This document shows positions 1 through 6,809 of a stretch of DNA of 6,810 nt, piece after piece. The DNA is taken from contig JAIOTL010000261.1 of NCBI GenBank assembly GCA_021106775.1, positions 1-6,810 of the forward strand, read 5' to 3'. Under the pieces are notes generated by a model. That model made no database searches, was not told the DNA's origin, and saw nothing but the letters and a program-made list of their open reading frames with translations. Source of the stretch: Planctomycetota bacterium (GTDB lineage: Bacteria > Planctomycetota > UBA8742 > SKZP01 > JAIOTL01). The position numbers and the translations under genes were made by a program. Position 1 is the stretch's first letter. Each line of letters starts with the position of its first letter.

Positions 1-2
1 CA

Positions 3-1835
3 TGCAAAATCAAGCAGAAAGCGTTGAGCAAAGTTGTCATCTGCTTCGACGAATACACATATTTGACTGAAATCGGCAATTGGACACGCAAAACATTTTA
101 TCCTGTTCTTTACTGGCATCCGTATTTGACGATGAATTTCATCAGAACATTCAAGCCAGCAGAAATCGAGGTAATTCCGCCTGAAACCCGCAAAAAAGTA
201 GATGCTTCAATGATTTATGCTGCAATTTTAGCGAGTTTTTCATCAAAAGTAACAGAAGATTTCAAGCGTTGCAGTGCTGATGACCTCAAGAAGATGTACG
301 TCGAAAAAAATCACAAACCCAGAGGTGTGGTTCTTTTGAACATGAAATCGCCGGAATATCTTGGTGGAGTCGCGCTTGCTTCTGGCAGAACGCAATGGGT
401 TGAAATGTTTGACAGCGGCACAAACCAGCAGACACGGACTGATCCTACAGATGTTGAGAAGATTCGCGTGAAATTGATGAATCAGCTTGATAAATCGGGT
501 TTTGCGTACAAGGGCTGGGACGATATTGATTATATTACGATGGCGGCGAATATCCCGTTCAATTATGGATATGGAATCGCTGCTAACAGCGGAAATTATG
601 TTACAGATGATGCAATTGCTCGACTTGACAACGATTTAAGATATGCATATGTTGGTCGGCTTATGTATGGCGCAGGTGTTGCGACATATCAGGCAATGTG
701 CTCGTTGTTTCTCAAGCCCGAAAAAACATTGTACTTTTCAAAATATGATACAAATTGGAAACATTATTGGCCCGACCAGGTTGAGGAAAAACTCAAGGCA
801 GAAACCGTTTATCACCCGAAAGCAACACTTGCCAAGTTTGTGGACATAATGCGGCAGGGAAACAAGTATAATTTCATTTATATCAACAGTTCCGGCGGAT
901 CGCGCAACTGGTCGACGTCGTCAGGTGGTGGAACGCATAAACATATTCCGTTTTCCGTGCCTTGCTCGGTTCATATGACGCATTCAGGCACTTATGGCGC
1001 ACCTTTTGACGTCGATTCAATCGCTGTACGATGGATTCTCGGAGGTGCTTTCTGTTATCTCGGTTCCCACAGCGAACCTTATCTCGATGCATTCGTTATG
1101 CCCAATCGCTCTATTGCACAAGCTCTCAAGGGGCTTCCTCTCGGTGAAACATTCCGTTGGACAGCACCAAATAGCCGGTGGCGTCCTTGGAAACTCGCTT
1201 TTACAGGCGATCCGATGTATTCCATTGCAGGAAAAAAACCAACCAGAATAAAACCTGAAAAAATCGATAAAAAACATACCATTGCTTCGGTTTATAAGGA
1301 TTTTTATAAAAACATAAAAAGAACAAAAGAAGATAATCGTGCAAAAGTCTTCAGCCAGACTATCGCCCTATCTCTCATGCGTAAAAAAGCCTCTGAAGCC
1401 AAGAAAACCCTTAAAACTATCTACAAATACAAGCTTAAAGACGAAGATTTAAACAAACTCTTAACCGAAATCTTGGGTTTCCTTTTGCATAACATAGATG
1501 AAGAGAATTTTTATTTACTCGAAAATGTAAAAATGCCGGAAAAATTCGATAAAATGAATAATTGGATGTTCGACAGGATTTTCATGCGACTGCATCCGTA
1601 TCTGGCAATGCAGAAAACAATAGTTGCATCAAAGTTCTTCAAACTTCTGTCAGTATTGTCAATTCCTGATACTCAACTCGATTACATTGCCCGACTGTTG
1701 AAATCTCTGGTTGAAGATGCAGAATATCAGGCAAAAGCCGCACTAAATCAGGATAAGCTTGTGCAAACTTTTCTATCCGCAATGAAAAAAGGAAGTAAAC
1801 TTTATGAAAAAGCATCGAAAGCTTTGGCGAAATAA
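3..1835 (+). CDS. Gingipain/caspase-like-fold (peptidase C25-like) protein, 5' truncated by window edge
   Basis: The frame is open to the left edge. The TTG at base 24 has no clear ribosome binding site, so the true start and any signal peptide probably lie outside. Residues here are counted from that TTG. Residues about 165-235 (DYITMAANIPF, TDD, LDND, YAYVGR) resemble the sub-domain of C25-type proteins that ends in a DxD...VGR pattern. Residues 283-400 resemble the catalytic half: a hydrophobic strand FIYINSSGGSRNW, a strand ending in Cys (PFSVPCSVH, C314), a GGAFCYLGS strand, and a closing GDP motif (G395-P397). In active C25 enzymes the first strand ends in His-Gly; here that place reads Ser-Ser-Gly-Gly (S289-G292), so peptidase activity is doubtful. 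Residues about 415-603 are Lys-rich and helical with no recognised domain. The fold assignment comes from remembered motifs, not a search. Related uncharacterised C25-like families, such as the TIGR03790 type, are alternatives. Confidence 0.6.
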   Translation, partial: CKIKQKALSKVVICFDEYTYLTEIGNWTRKTFYPVLYWHPYLTMNFIRTFKPAEIEVIPPETRKKVDASMIYAAILASFSSKVTEDFKRCSADDLKKMYVEKNHKPRGVVLLNMKSPEYLGGVALASGRTQWVEMFDSGTNQQTRTDPTDVEKIRVKLMNQLDKSGFAYKGWDDIDYITMAANIPFNYGYGIAANSGNYVTDDAIARLDNDLRYAYVGRLMYGAGVATYQAMCSLFLKPEKTLYFSKYDTNWKHYWPDQVEEKLKAETVYHPKATLAKFVDIMRQGNKYNFIYINSSGGSRNWSTSSGGGTHKHIPFSVPCSVHMTHSGTYGAPFDVDSIAVRWILGGAFCYLGSHSEPYLDAFVMPNRSIAQALKGLPLGETFRWTAPNSRWRPWKLAFTGDPMYSIAGKKPTRIKPEKIDKKHTIASVYKDFYKNIKRTKEDNRAKVFSQTIALSLMRKKASEAKKTLKTIYKYKLKDEDLNKLLTEILGFLLHNIDEENFYLLENVKMPEKFDKMNNWMFDRIFMRLHPYLAMQKTIVASKFFKLLSVLSIPDTQLDYIARLLKSLVEDAEYQAKAALNQDKLVQTFLSAMKKGSKLYEKASKALAK

Positions 1836-1861
1836 AGTATAATTGCGAAATTCAAAGATTT

Positions 1862-1880
1862 AATAAACTTTGTTTATTTT
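1862..1880 (+). terminator. Weak AT-rich hairpin with T-run, possible terminator
   Basis: A perfect 7-bp inverted repeat AATAAAC / GTTTATT with a 3-base loop (TTT) lies 27 bases after the stop of the C25-like gene and runs into TTTT. The stem has only one G:C pair, so it would be a weak intrinsic terminator at best. The position, just past a gene end and before a long gap, is what supports it. Confidence 0.3.
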
Positions 1881-1958
1881 CACATAATTGCTGAATTTTA
1901 ACTTTATTATTAACAGAGTTGTGTTACAAGTTTTCATTCAATAAAACGAGAGTACTAT

Positions 1959-2462
1959 ATGATAAGTGATGATGAAATTGCAAACAGCAGAATACACAAA
2001 AATACTGCTAAATCTATTACAAAAAAAAATGATATGAAAGAAAATCCGTCTGACAGTGTTGAAAACTCTGTAACTCAATCTGCTTCTGAAAATGCGTCTA
2101 TTAACCCAAGAAATGCTGAAACAATTAAAATCGAACCATATTCTTTAGAAAAGGTCTCTAACACAGACAAAATTCAGCAACTGGACGAAATAGGCAATCC
2201 TGACAGCTTCGAGCTTGACCTTGCACTCGCTCATAAAAATGACAAGCAAAAAGTTGCTGAAATACTGGAAATAGATAGAGATATTCTAAACGGGGACGAA
2301 ATTGACGAAGATTCAGTGAAATCGACTTTTTTAGTGGGTGAACTCGGAGATGAAGATGACATTGATATTTTGCCAATGATTTTAAAAAGAAATTCACAAT
2401 TGCAGAAAAAATATGATATAGATGATTTGAAACAAATTAAAATAAATCGAAAGAAAGATTAA
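1959..2462 (+). CDS. Small acidic hypothetical protein with one HEAT-like helix pair
   Basis: This is a 167-aa protein that I do not recognise. The ATG is preceded by a purine stretch, CGAGAG, at 1947-1952, which supports the start. The first 60 or so residues are rich in Ser, Asn, Lys and Glu and look disordered. The second half is strongly acidic and predicted helical. Residues 123-142 (TFLVGELGDEDDIDILPMIL) have the look of one HEAT-type helical repeat (xLGELGDxxxIxxLxxxL), but one repeat is not enough to name the family. It has no signal peptide and no membrane segment, so it is probably cytoplasmic. The stop lies 27 bp before the GTG of the zinc-ribbon membrane gene, which suggests co-transcription and perhaps a role alongside that gene's cytoplasmic head. 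The coding call rests on the length, the start signal and the fit between neighbours. Confidence 0.65.
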   Translation: MISDDEIANSRIHKNTAKSITKKNDMKENPSDSVENSVTQSASENASINPRNAETIKIEPYSLEKVSNTDKIQQLDEIGNPDSFELDLALAHKNDKQKVAEILEIDRDILNGDEIDEDSVKSTFLVGELGDEDDIDILPMILKRNSQLQKKYDIDDLKQIKINRKKD

Positions 2463-2477
2463 AAGATATTTAACGAG

Positions 2478-2483
2478 AAGGAG
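2478..2483 (+). promoter_or_regulatory. Ribosome binding site deciding a GTG start
   Basis: AAGGAG lies six bases before the GTG at 2490. It is the best Shine-Dalgarno in the window, and it fixes the start of the zinc-ribbon membrane protein at GTG. The encoded N-terminus then leads directly into the first ribbon. Confidence 0.75.
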
Positions 2484-2489
2484 ATTATC

Positions 2490-4103
2490 GTGGCTGAACA
2501 AGATCAATCCTCAGGAACTGTCGCCATTAAAGAATGTCCCAAGTGTAACACCAAGATGAAAATTACCGATGCATTACGTGGCAAACGAATTAAATGTCCG
2601 GGTTGCAGCATTTTACTAAAAATCAGCGATGACGGCAAAGTATCTGTACCTGTTATGACAACTTTCATTAACGCGAAAATCTGCCCTGAATGTTCAACAA
2701 GGATGCGCATTACCGAAAACCTTCATGGGAAAAAGATCAAGTGTCCCAAGTGTACGACTTTGCTTCATATCAGCGACATGGGTGAGGTTTCACTCAAACC
2801 ACATGCAAAAGCTGAAGATGAAGATATTGATCAGGGTGATACCCAAGACCAATTTGACATTAGTGCTGCTAAACAAACAATGCCAAAACCTGAACCACCG
2901 GAAGATGATGACGATGAACAATTGACTGTTGGCGATGAAGAACCTGAACAAACAATGAAAGAAGATGAGCCAGTTCGAACTTCGAAAATCGTGCAAACTA
3001 TGAAGGATGATGAAACTAAATTCGAGCAGAAACTGCCTGAGCGAGAAGAAATACATGTTGATGACCCCGCAAAGGATTCAGCTATTTTCCTGAAAAAGGA
3101 ATTTAAGCAGAAACACTTCAATATCCTGATTTACGCAAGCTTTTTCGTCGCAGTTATTCTACTGATTATCCTGATTATCGATATTTTCACAGGTTTCAAC
3201 CTTATCACTTCCCCAATTTACGGCACCCCGGAAGCTCCAGTTGTTGACGACGGCACAAAAATTCAGAAGCAGAAATCTGAGCTCGAAATTGCAAAAGATG
3301 CAGCTGATAAAGCAATTGAGTACCTGAAAAAAGCAACTTCTGCTCGAAAGAATCTCGAAATATGGAATGATTCTGACAAAAAAGGTGCAATTCTCGTTGA
3401 TTACAAAAACGGTATCTACGGATTTCTTGAAGCACAGAAGCTATGGTTTCAGCTTATTATTAATCAAATCAAAAAAGATGGATATGAAAAAGGTGATATC
3501 AGCACAAATGCTGAGAATGCACTGACCCAGGCGATATTGAACGGAAAGCTGCTTTTCATGCAGGCAAGAGTCGAATCCGAGCTGAATTATATCTTTACTG
3601 ATACCAAATTCGAAGAGCTTGCTGAACACATGCTTAAAGTCCGCGATTCATACCGAATTCTTGTGAAAAAAGAAGCACCAGAGGCAAAATTCGACGACCT
3701 TGATGAAAAAGAAAGCTTGTTTTTTGATGCCAATTCAAAGAGAATTACGGCGATGATGATTTTGAATCGTTATATTGCCGACATTGCAAATTGTGATGCT
3801 GCTTTGCCTAAGTACAGGAAAATGCAGAAAATTCTTGAGGATACCAGCATGAAATTTTTCGAAAACTGCTGGTTCGTTCTTGAAGCGTATTACAAGTACA
3901 TGAAATATGCCAAGGACTATCAACTTAAGCCTGATATGAATATTATGTTATTAGCACAGATTATCGAGTCGGATAGCTTCGCCGAGGTTGAAGCACAAAT
4001 GAGAAATGCTGGTGTCAATGTCGATGGGAAAGCATCGGTATCTGAGGAAGTTATAAACAGCATTGCAGCATTGAAGACAGAAATTGGAGATTACGGTAAT
4101 TAA
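2490..4103 (+). CDS. Double zinc-ribbon, single-pass membrane protein with a helical extracytoplasmic domain (paralogue A)
   Basis: This is a 537-aa protein of no named family that I can identify. Two near-copy ribbons come first: C16/C19/C36/C39 and C65/C68/C85/C88, each CPxC...GK.IKCPxC, a finger type common at the head of bacterial membrane proteins. Residues about 100-200 are an acidic, Pro-containing, probably disordered linker with repeated QTMK(E/D)DE motifs. Basic residues (KKEFKQKHF) precede one membrane helix, about 210-230. Under the positive-inside rule the ribbons are cytoplasmic and residues 231-537 are outside. That part is helical and aligns throughout with the next gene: GYEKGD (331-336), C460-W461, YKYMKYA (468-474), GVNVD (508-512) and GDYG near the end. 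The ribbons may bind a protein or nucleic-acid partner, but function is unknown. Tandem placement and similarity to the next gene indicate duplication. Confidence 0.88.
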   Translation: MAEQDQSSGTVAIKECPKCNTKMKITDALRGKRIKCPGCSILLKISDDGKVSVPVMTTFINAKICPECSTRMRITENLHGKKIKCPKCTTLLHISDMGEVSLKPHAKAEDEDIDQGDTQDQFDISAAKQTMPKPEPPEDDDDEQLTVGDEEPEQTMKEDEPVRTSKIVQTMKDDETKFEQKLPEREEIHVDDPAKDSAIFLKKEFKQKHFNILIYASFFVAVILLIILIIDIFTGFNLITSPIYGTPEAPVVDDGTKIQKQKSELEIAKDAADKAIEYLKKATSARKNLEIWNDSDKKGAILVDYKNGIYGFLEAQKLWFQLIINQIKKDGYEKGDISTNAENALTQAILNGKLLFMQARVESELNYIFTDTKFEELAEHMLKVRDSYRILVKKEAPEAKFDDLDEKESLFFDANSKRITAMMILNRYIADIANCDAALPKYRKMQKILEDTSMKFFENCWFVLEAYYKYMKYAKDYQLKPDMNIMLLAQIIESDSFAEVEAQMRNAGVNVDGKASVSEEVINSIAALKTEIGDYGN

Positions 4104-4176
4104 GGAGTTGAACACAATTAATTCCGAACAGACCATAAATTATTACGTATAAACCATATGCATTGATTTTGTGAGA

Positions 4177-4185
4177 TGCTATGAT
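4177..4185 (+). promoter_or_regulatory. Possible extended -10 promoter for paralogue B
   Basis: TGCTATGAT fits the extended -10 pattern TGnTATAAT with one mismatch in the hexamer. It sits in the 123-bp gap between the two paralogues, about 40 bases before the ATG at 4227. No good -35 lies 17 bases upstream, which extended -10 promoters tolerate. An alternative is TTGATT (4163-4168), a 19-base spacer and TATATT (4188-4193). It is suggestive only. Confidence 0.3.
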
Positions 4186-4226
4186 TCTATATTCTGAAAA
4201 TTCAACGTAAACAAAAGAGGTTCAAA

Positions 4227-5534
4227 ATGGCAAATAGCCCAATGGAAAACAACCCGAATGAAAAACCCATGGACAACATAGATGAAGATATTGTTCATAT
4301 CGAAGGTGATATTGACCTCGAAAAACCTGAGATTAAAAAGTCGAAAAAGAAAAAGGGAATTTCTAAAGGGAAATATAACCTTTTGTACTTCGGCAGCATT
4401 ATCGTAACTGTTCTTGTGGTTGCTGTCATTGTTATCGACCTGATAACAGGAGTTAATCCCGCAAGAGCATTATTTACAGGTGAATGGAGTTCATCAAGTA
4501 AAGATAAAAAAGATGATAAAAAACCAATTACAGGTGTTGTTACTCCTGAGAAAAGCAATTTCGACAAAACAATGGATTTTGCTGAATTTTCACTTCAATA
4601 TTTCAAAAAAGCCTTTGAAGAACAAGGCGACAAGGAAATTAAAGATTTGTCTGAAGAAGGCGCAAAAGGAAGCGTATTAACGAATTACAGCAAAGGTATT
4701 TCAAGTTTCTACCAAACACAAATGCGCTGGTACACCGTCAATTTAGAGCAAATCAGAGATTTGGGCTACGAAAAAGGCGATCTTGTTCATCAGACCGATA
4801 ACAAGTTGACAAAACTAATGGTTAAGCTTGAGAAATATGTGGAGGATGCAAAGAATAATTCTGATTTGGACTATGTTTTCTCAGATAGAGGCATAAGAAA
4901 TGCTCAGAATCAAGTAGAAGCTCTTAAAGAATCATATTTAAATTTAGCGAAGAAATTTCGACCGAAAACACCACAGGACCTTCTTGAAGGAATCGCAGAT
5001 GAATATGAAAGAACTAACGATAAAAGAGCGGAAGTATTATCATCGATTCGCGGTTTGTTTATGGACATTTCAGACGTGAAAAAAGACGATGAGAAATATA
5101 AAGAAATGCAGATAGCTTTGGATGAGGAAGGTAAGAAGTTTTTCCGCCATTGCTGGATGACGCTTGCGAAATACTACAAATATATGAAATATGCTATGGA
5201 CAATGAACTCACACCTGATGAAATAACGATGAAGTCTGCGAAGAAAATCGAGGACAGCACATTCAGTTGGGTAGAAGGCAGACTGAAAGAATTTGGTGTC
5301 AATGTTGACAGAAACACCGAATTTGCTGAGGATGTACGCTTGAAGGTCGAGGAATTGAAGAAAGAAGTCGGTAATTACGGCACAGACAAGGATAATGCAG
5401 CCGACGACGATAACACACCTGAGGAAAACAAAGGCTACGCTGATGACGATAAGGATTCGGATTCATCTGATGATGATGCCGACAACGACGAAACACCTGA
5501 CGATGACAAAACACCTGAAGATGACAAAGACTAG
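4227..5534 (+). CDS. Single-pass membrane protein with a helical domain and Asp-rich tail (paralogue B, no zinc ribbons)
   Basis: This 435-aa protein is a paralogue of the preceding gene's product. AGAGG at 4216-4220 supports the ATG. Residues 1-49 form a short head, acidic and then strongly basic (KSKKKKGISKGK). A membrane helix follows at about 52-70, ending in the shared pattern IDxxTGxN. Residues 71-385 form the helical domain: GYEKGD (180-185), C309-W310, YKYMKYA (317-323), GVNVD (357-361) and GNYG (382-385). The domain is about the same length in both proteins (roughly 305 and 315 residues). Residues 386-435 are an Asp/Glu tail with TPE/TPD repeats that paralogue A lacks; A ends at the point where this tail begins. 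The basic stretch before the helix suggests that the head is cytoplasmic and the domain and tail are outside. No enzyme motif is visible. A pair with a shared sensor, scaffold or cell-envelope role is possible but unproven. Confidence 0.85.
   Translation: MANSPMENNPNEKPMDNIDEDIVHIEGDIDLEKPEIKKSKKKKGISKGKYNLLYFGSIIVTVLVVAVIVIDLITGVNPARALFTGEWSSSSKDKKDDKKPITGVVTPEKSNFDKTMDFAEFSLQYFKKAFEEQGDKEIKDLSEEGAKGSVLTNYSKGISSFYQTQMRWYTVNLEQIRDLGYEKGDLVHQTDNKLTKLMVKLEKYVEDAKNNSDLDYVFSDRGIRNAQNQVEALKESYLNLAKKFRPKTPQDLLEGIADEYERTNDKRAEVLSSIRGLFMDISDVKKDDEKYKEMQIALDEEGKKFFRHCWMTLAKYYKYMKYAMDNELTPDEITMKSAKKIEDSTFSWVEGRLKEFGVNVDRNTEFAEDVRLKVEELKKEVGNYGTDKDNAADDDNTPEENKGYADDDKDSDSSDDDADNDETPDDDKTPEDDKD
5491..5526 (+). 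repeat. 18-bp tandem repeat (two copies) in the acidic tail
   Basis: The unit AAACACCTGACGATGACA (5491-5508) is followed directly by a copy with one change (5509-5526). A more diverged copy, ACACACCTGAGGA, occurs near 5413. In frame, the repeats encode the Thr-Pro-(Asp/Glu)-Asp-Asp-(Asp)-Lys stretches at the end of paralogue B. The tail therefore probably grew by slippage or tandem duplication. Confidence 0.7.
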
Positions 5535-5540
5535 TGCACA

Positions 5541-5581
5541 GTCATTGCGAGGAGAGAGTGAAAGCGACCGACGAAGCAATC
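5541..5581 (+). repeat. Left REP-like palindromic repeat copy
   Basis: This 41-base copy begins GTCATTGCGAGGAGAG and ends CGAAGCAATC. Its own ends are complementary (ATTGC near the start, GCAAT near the end), so it can fold on its own. It is about 15 bases longer than the facing copy because of extra sequence in its middle. Confidence 0.7.
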
Positions 5582-5634
5582 TCAGGGAATCCATTGAGAA
5601 TGACAATCACACTTAAAATTTTCATACACCTAAA

Positions 5635-5658
5635 CAGGTTGTTCGTCCGCAACAACTG
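5635..5658. repeat. Internal hairpin of the repeat element
   Basis: GTTGTT (5638-5643) pairs with AACAAC (5651-5656) around a 7-base loop, CGTCCGC. With one bulged base, the stem extends by CA (5635-5636) and TG (5657-5658). It has no T-run on either side, so it does not look like a classic terminator. Confidence 0.45.
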
Positions 5659-5741
5659 AAGAAATTCGCTTTCGCTGACAAAATTCGATAAATGATTGGC
5701 AGTATCTATATTCCTTCAGGTAGAATTCGATGGAACATAGT

Positions 5742-5767
5742 GATTGCTTCGCTTCTCTCGCAATGAC
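5742..5767 (-). repeat. Right REP-like palindromic repeat copy, inverted
   Basis: Read on the minus strand, this 26-base copy is GTCATTGCGAGAGAAGCGAA followed by GCAATC. It is the compact form of the left copy, with the same ends, and is itself self-complementary at ATTGC/GCAAT. Confidence 0.7.
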
Positions 5768-5858
5768 ACTCTTGGAGCATTCTCAACAAAACTTGGCGTT
5801 TCTCTGAAATATGCAAAAGGGTCGGAAACCTAAAGTAAGTTTACACACCTTATCCTGC

Positions 5859-6809
5859 TTAATCTTTGGTTTCAATTTTTGGTTCTTCAGGACCCACGCC
5901 ATACGCCTGTTTAACTTCAATCTCAAGCTTTTCAAGCATATCCTTATTTTCCGTGAAAAACTGCTTGGCTTTCTCGCGTCCCTGACCAAGCTTGACATCG
6001 CCGTACGAGAACCACGAACCCGACTTATTCACAATGTTCTTAAACACTGCAAGGTCAATCACATCGCCGATATACGAAATACCCTTGTTGAAGATAATCT
6101 CGAACTCTGCCTTCTGAAACGGTGCTGCAGTCTTATTCTTCACAACCTTCGTACGCACGCGCGTTCCAACAGCTGTATCCCCTTCGCCAGAAAGTGTGCC
6201 GATTTTGCGAATATCAATGCGAATTGATGAATAAAACTTCAGTGCGCGACCGCCTGGCGTCGTTTCAGGCGAGCCGTACATCTGCCCAATTTTTTCGCGA
6301 AGCTGATTGATGAAAATAATCGTCGCATTCGCTTTTGCGGAAATTGCCGTCAGCTTGCGAAGTGCCTGGCTCATAAGCCTTGCCTGAAGCCCGACATGTG
6401 TATCGCCGATATCACCGTCAAGCTCGGTTTTCGGAACAAGTGCCGCCACAGAGTCAATAACAATCAAATCTACGGCACCGCTGCGAACTAAAGTATCAGT
6501 AATATCAAGTGCCTGCTCACCGTAATCGGGCTGTGAAATTATCAATCGGTCAACATCAACGCCGATGTTACCAGCATATTGCGGGTCAAGAGCGTGTTCA
6601 GCATCCATATAAGCGACATTCGCTTTATCTCTTTGGGCTGATGCTACGCAATGCAGCGCCAGTGTGGTTTTACCGGAAGACTCAGGTCCGAAAATCTCGA
6701 TAATTCTGCCTCGTGGGATACCTGAACCACCAAGCGCGATGTCCAACGAGAGCGCACCTGTTGAAATGCCGTCGATAAGAACGCCTTTCTTTTCGCCAAG
6801 AAGCATCAC
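5859..6809 (-). CDS. recA: Recombinase RecA, N-terminus cut off by window edge
   Basis: RecA is the ATP-dependent strand-exchange protein of homologous recombination and the co-protease that triggers LexA cleavage. The fragment shows 316 residues, here counted from base 6809. Comparison with E. coli RecA suggests about 25 N-terminal residues are missing, so the GTG at the edge is not the true start. Walker A is GPESSGKTT (41-49), the catalytic Glu is E71 (YMDAEHAL), and Walker B is [10 protein letters not shown] with D119. The L2 DNA-binding loop begins at NQLREKIGQ (Q169) and includes the [14 protein letters not shown] stretch. The C-terminal domain is complete ([29 protein letters not shown]) and ends in a short tail, [11 protein letters not shown]. 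All key residues are present, so it should be functional. It converges on paralogue B, and its promoter and any LexA site lie beyond the window. Confidence 0.98.
   Translation of the reverse strand: MMLLGEKKGVLIDGISTGALSLDIALGGSGIPRGRIIEIFGPESSGKTTLALHCVASAQRDKANVAYMDAEHALDPQYAGNIGVDVDRLIISQPDYGEQALDITDTLVRSGAVDLIVIDSVAALVPKTELDGDIGDTHVGLQARLMSQALRKLTAISAKANATIIFINQLREKIGQMYGSPETTPGGRALKFYSSIRIDIRKIGTLSGEGDTAVGTRVRTKVVKNKTAAPFQKAEFEIIFNKGISYIGDVIDLAVFKNIVNKSGSWFSYGDVKLGQGREKAKQFFTENKDMLEKLEIEVKQAYGVGPEEPKIETKD

Larger units (their letters stand above)
5541..5767. mobile_element. MITE- or REP-pair-like element with facing GTCATTGCGAG...GAAGCAATC repeats
   Basis: Two facing copies of one repeat bound this noncoding segment. 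The left copy is 5541-5581 and the right, inverted, is 5742-5767. They share GTCATTGCGAG (5541-5551 with 5757-5767) and CGAAGCAATC (5572-5581 with 5742-5751). It starts six bases after the stop of paralogue B. The interior, about 160 bp, has no credible gene. It holds a hairpin at 5635-5658 and two copies of AATTCGAT (5682-5689 and 5724-5731). This repeat type (GTCATTGCGAGGAGCGAAGC...) is scattered between genes in many unrelated bacteria. With no transposase here, it would have to be moved in trans, or be an immobile REP-like pair. It may also end transcription of the two convergent genes. Confidence 0.6.

Noticed and set aside
883..1277. Several 67-86 codon minus-strand frames and one 85-codon plus-strand frame
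   Set aside because: All overlap the conserved core of the C25-like gene in other frames and have no start signals or plausible protein features.
1836..1958. Promoter for the acidic protein gene
   Set aside because: The best candidate, TGTTACAAG at 1922-1930, matches only four of six -10 bases and has no good -35, so it was not listed.
4108..4152. Fourteen-codon TTG frame right after paralogue A, with AAGGAG just before it
   Set aside because: The purine run abuts the TTG with no spacing, so it could not serve that start. The peptide is short with no pattern.
5395..5616. 73-codon plus-strand frame overlapping the acidic tail
   Set aside because: Its Thr/Met/Ile-rich product is a frame shadow of the Asp-rich GAT/GAC repeats, and it then runs into the repeat element.
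5541..5767. CRISPR array
   Set aside because: There are only two copies, in opposite orientation and of unequal length, with no regular spacers.
5768..5858. Intrinsic terminator for recA
   Set aside because: Only a 4-bp palindrome (GTAAGTTTAC, near 5836) was seen, without a T-run on the minus strand. Nothing else in this stretch is supported.
5811..6227. 138-codon open frame on the plus strand
   Set aside because: It lies almost wholly antisense to the well-conserved recA. It has no ribosome binding site or recognisable motif, and its length is explained by the codon pattern of recA.
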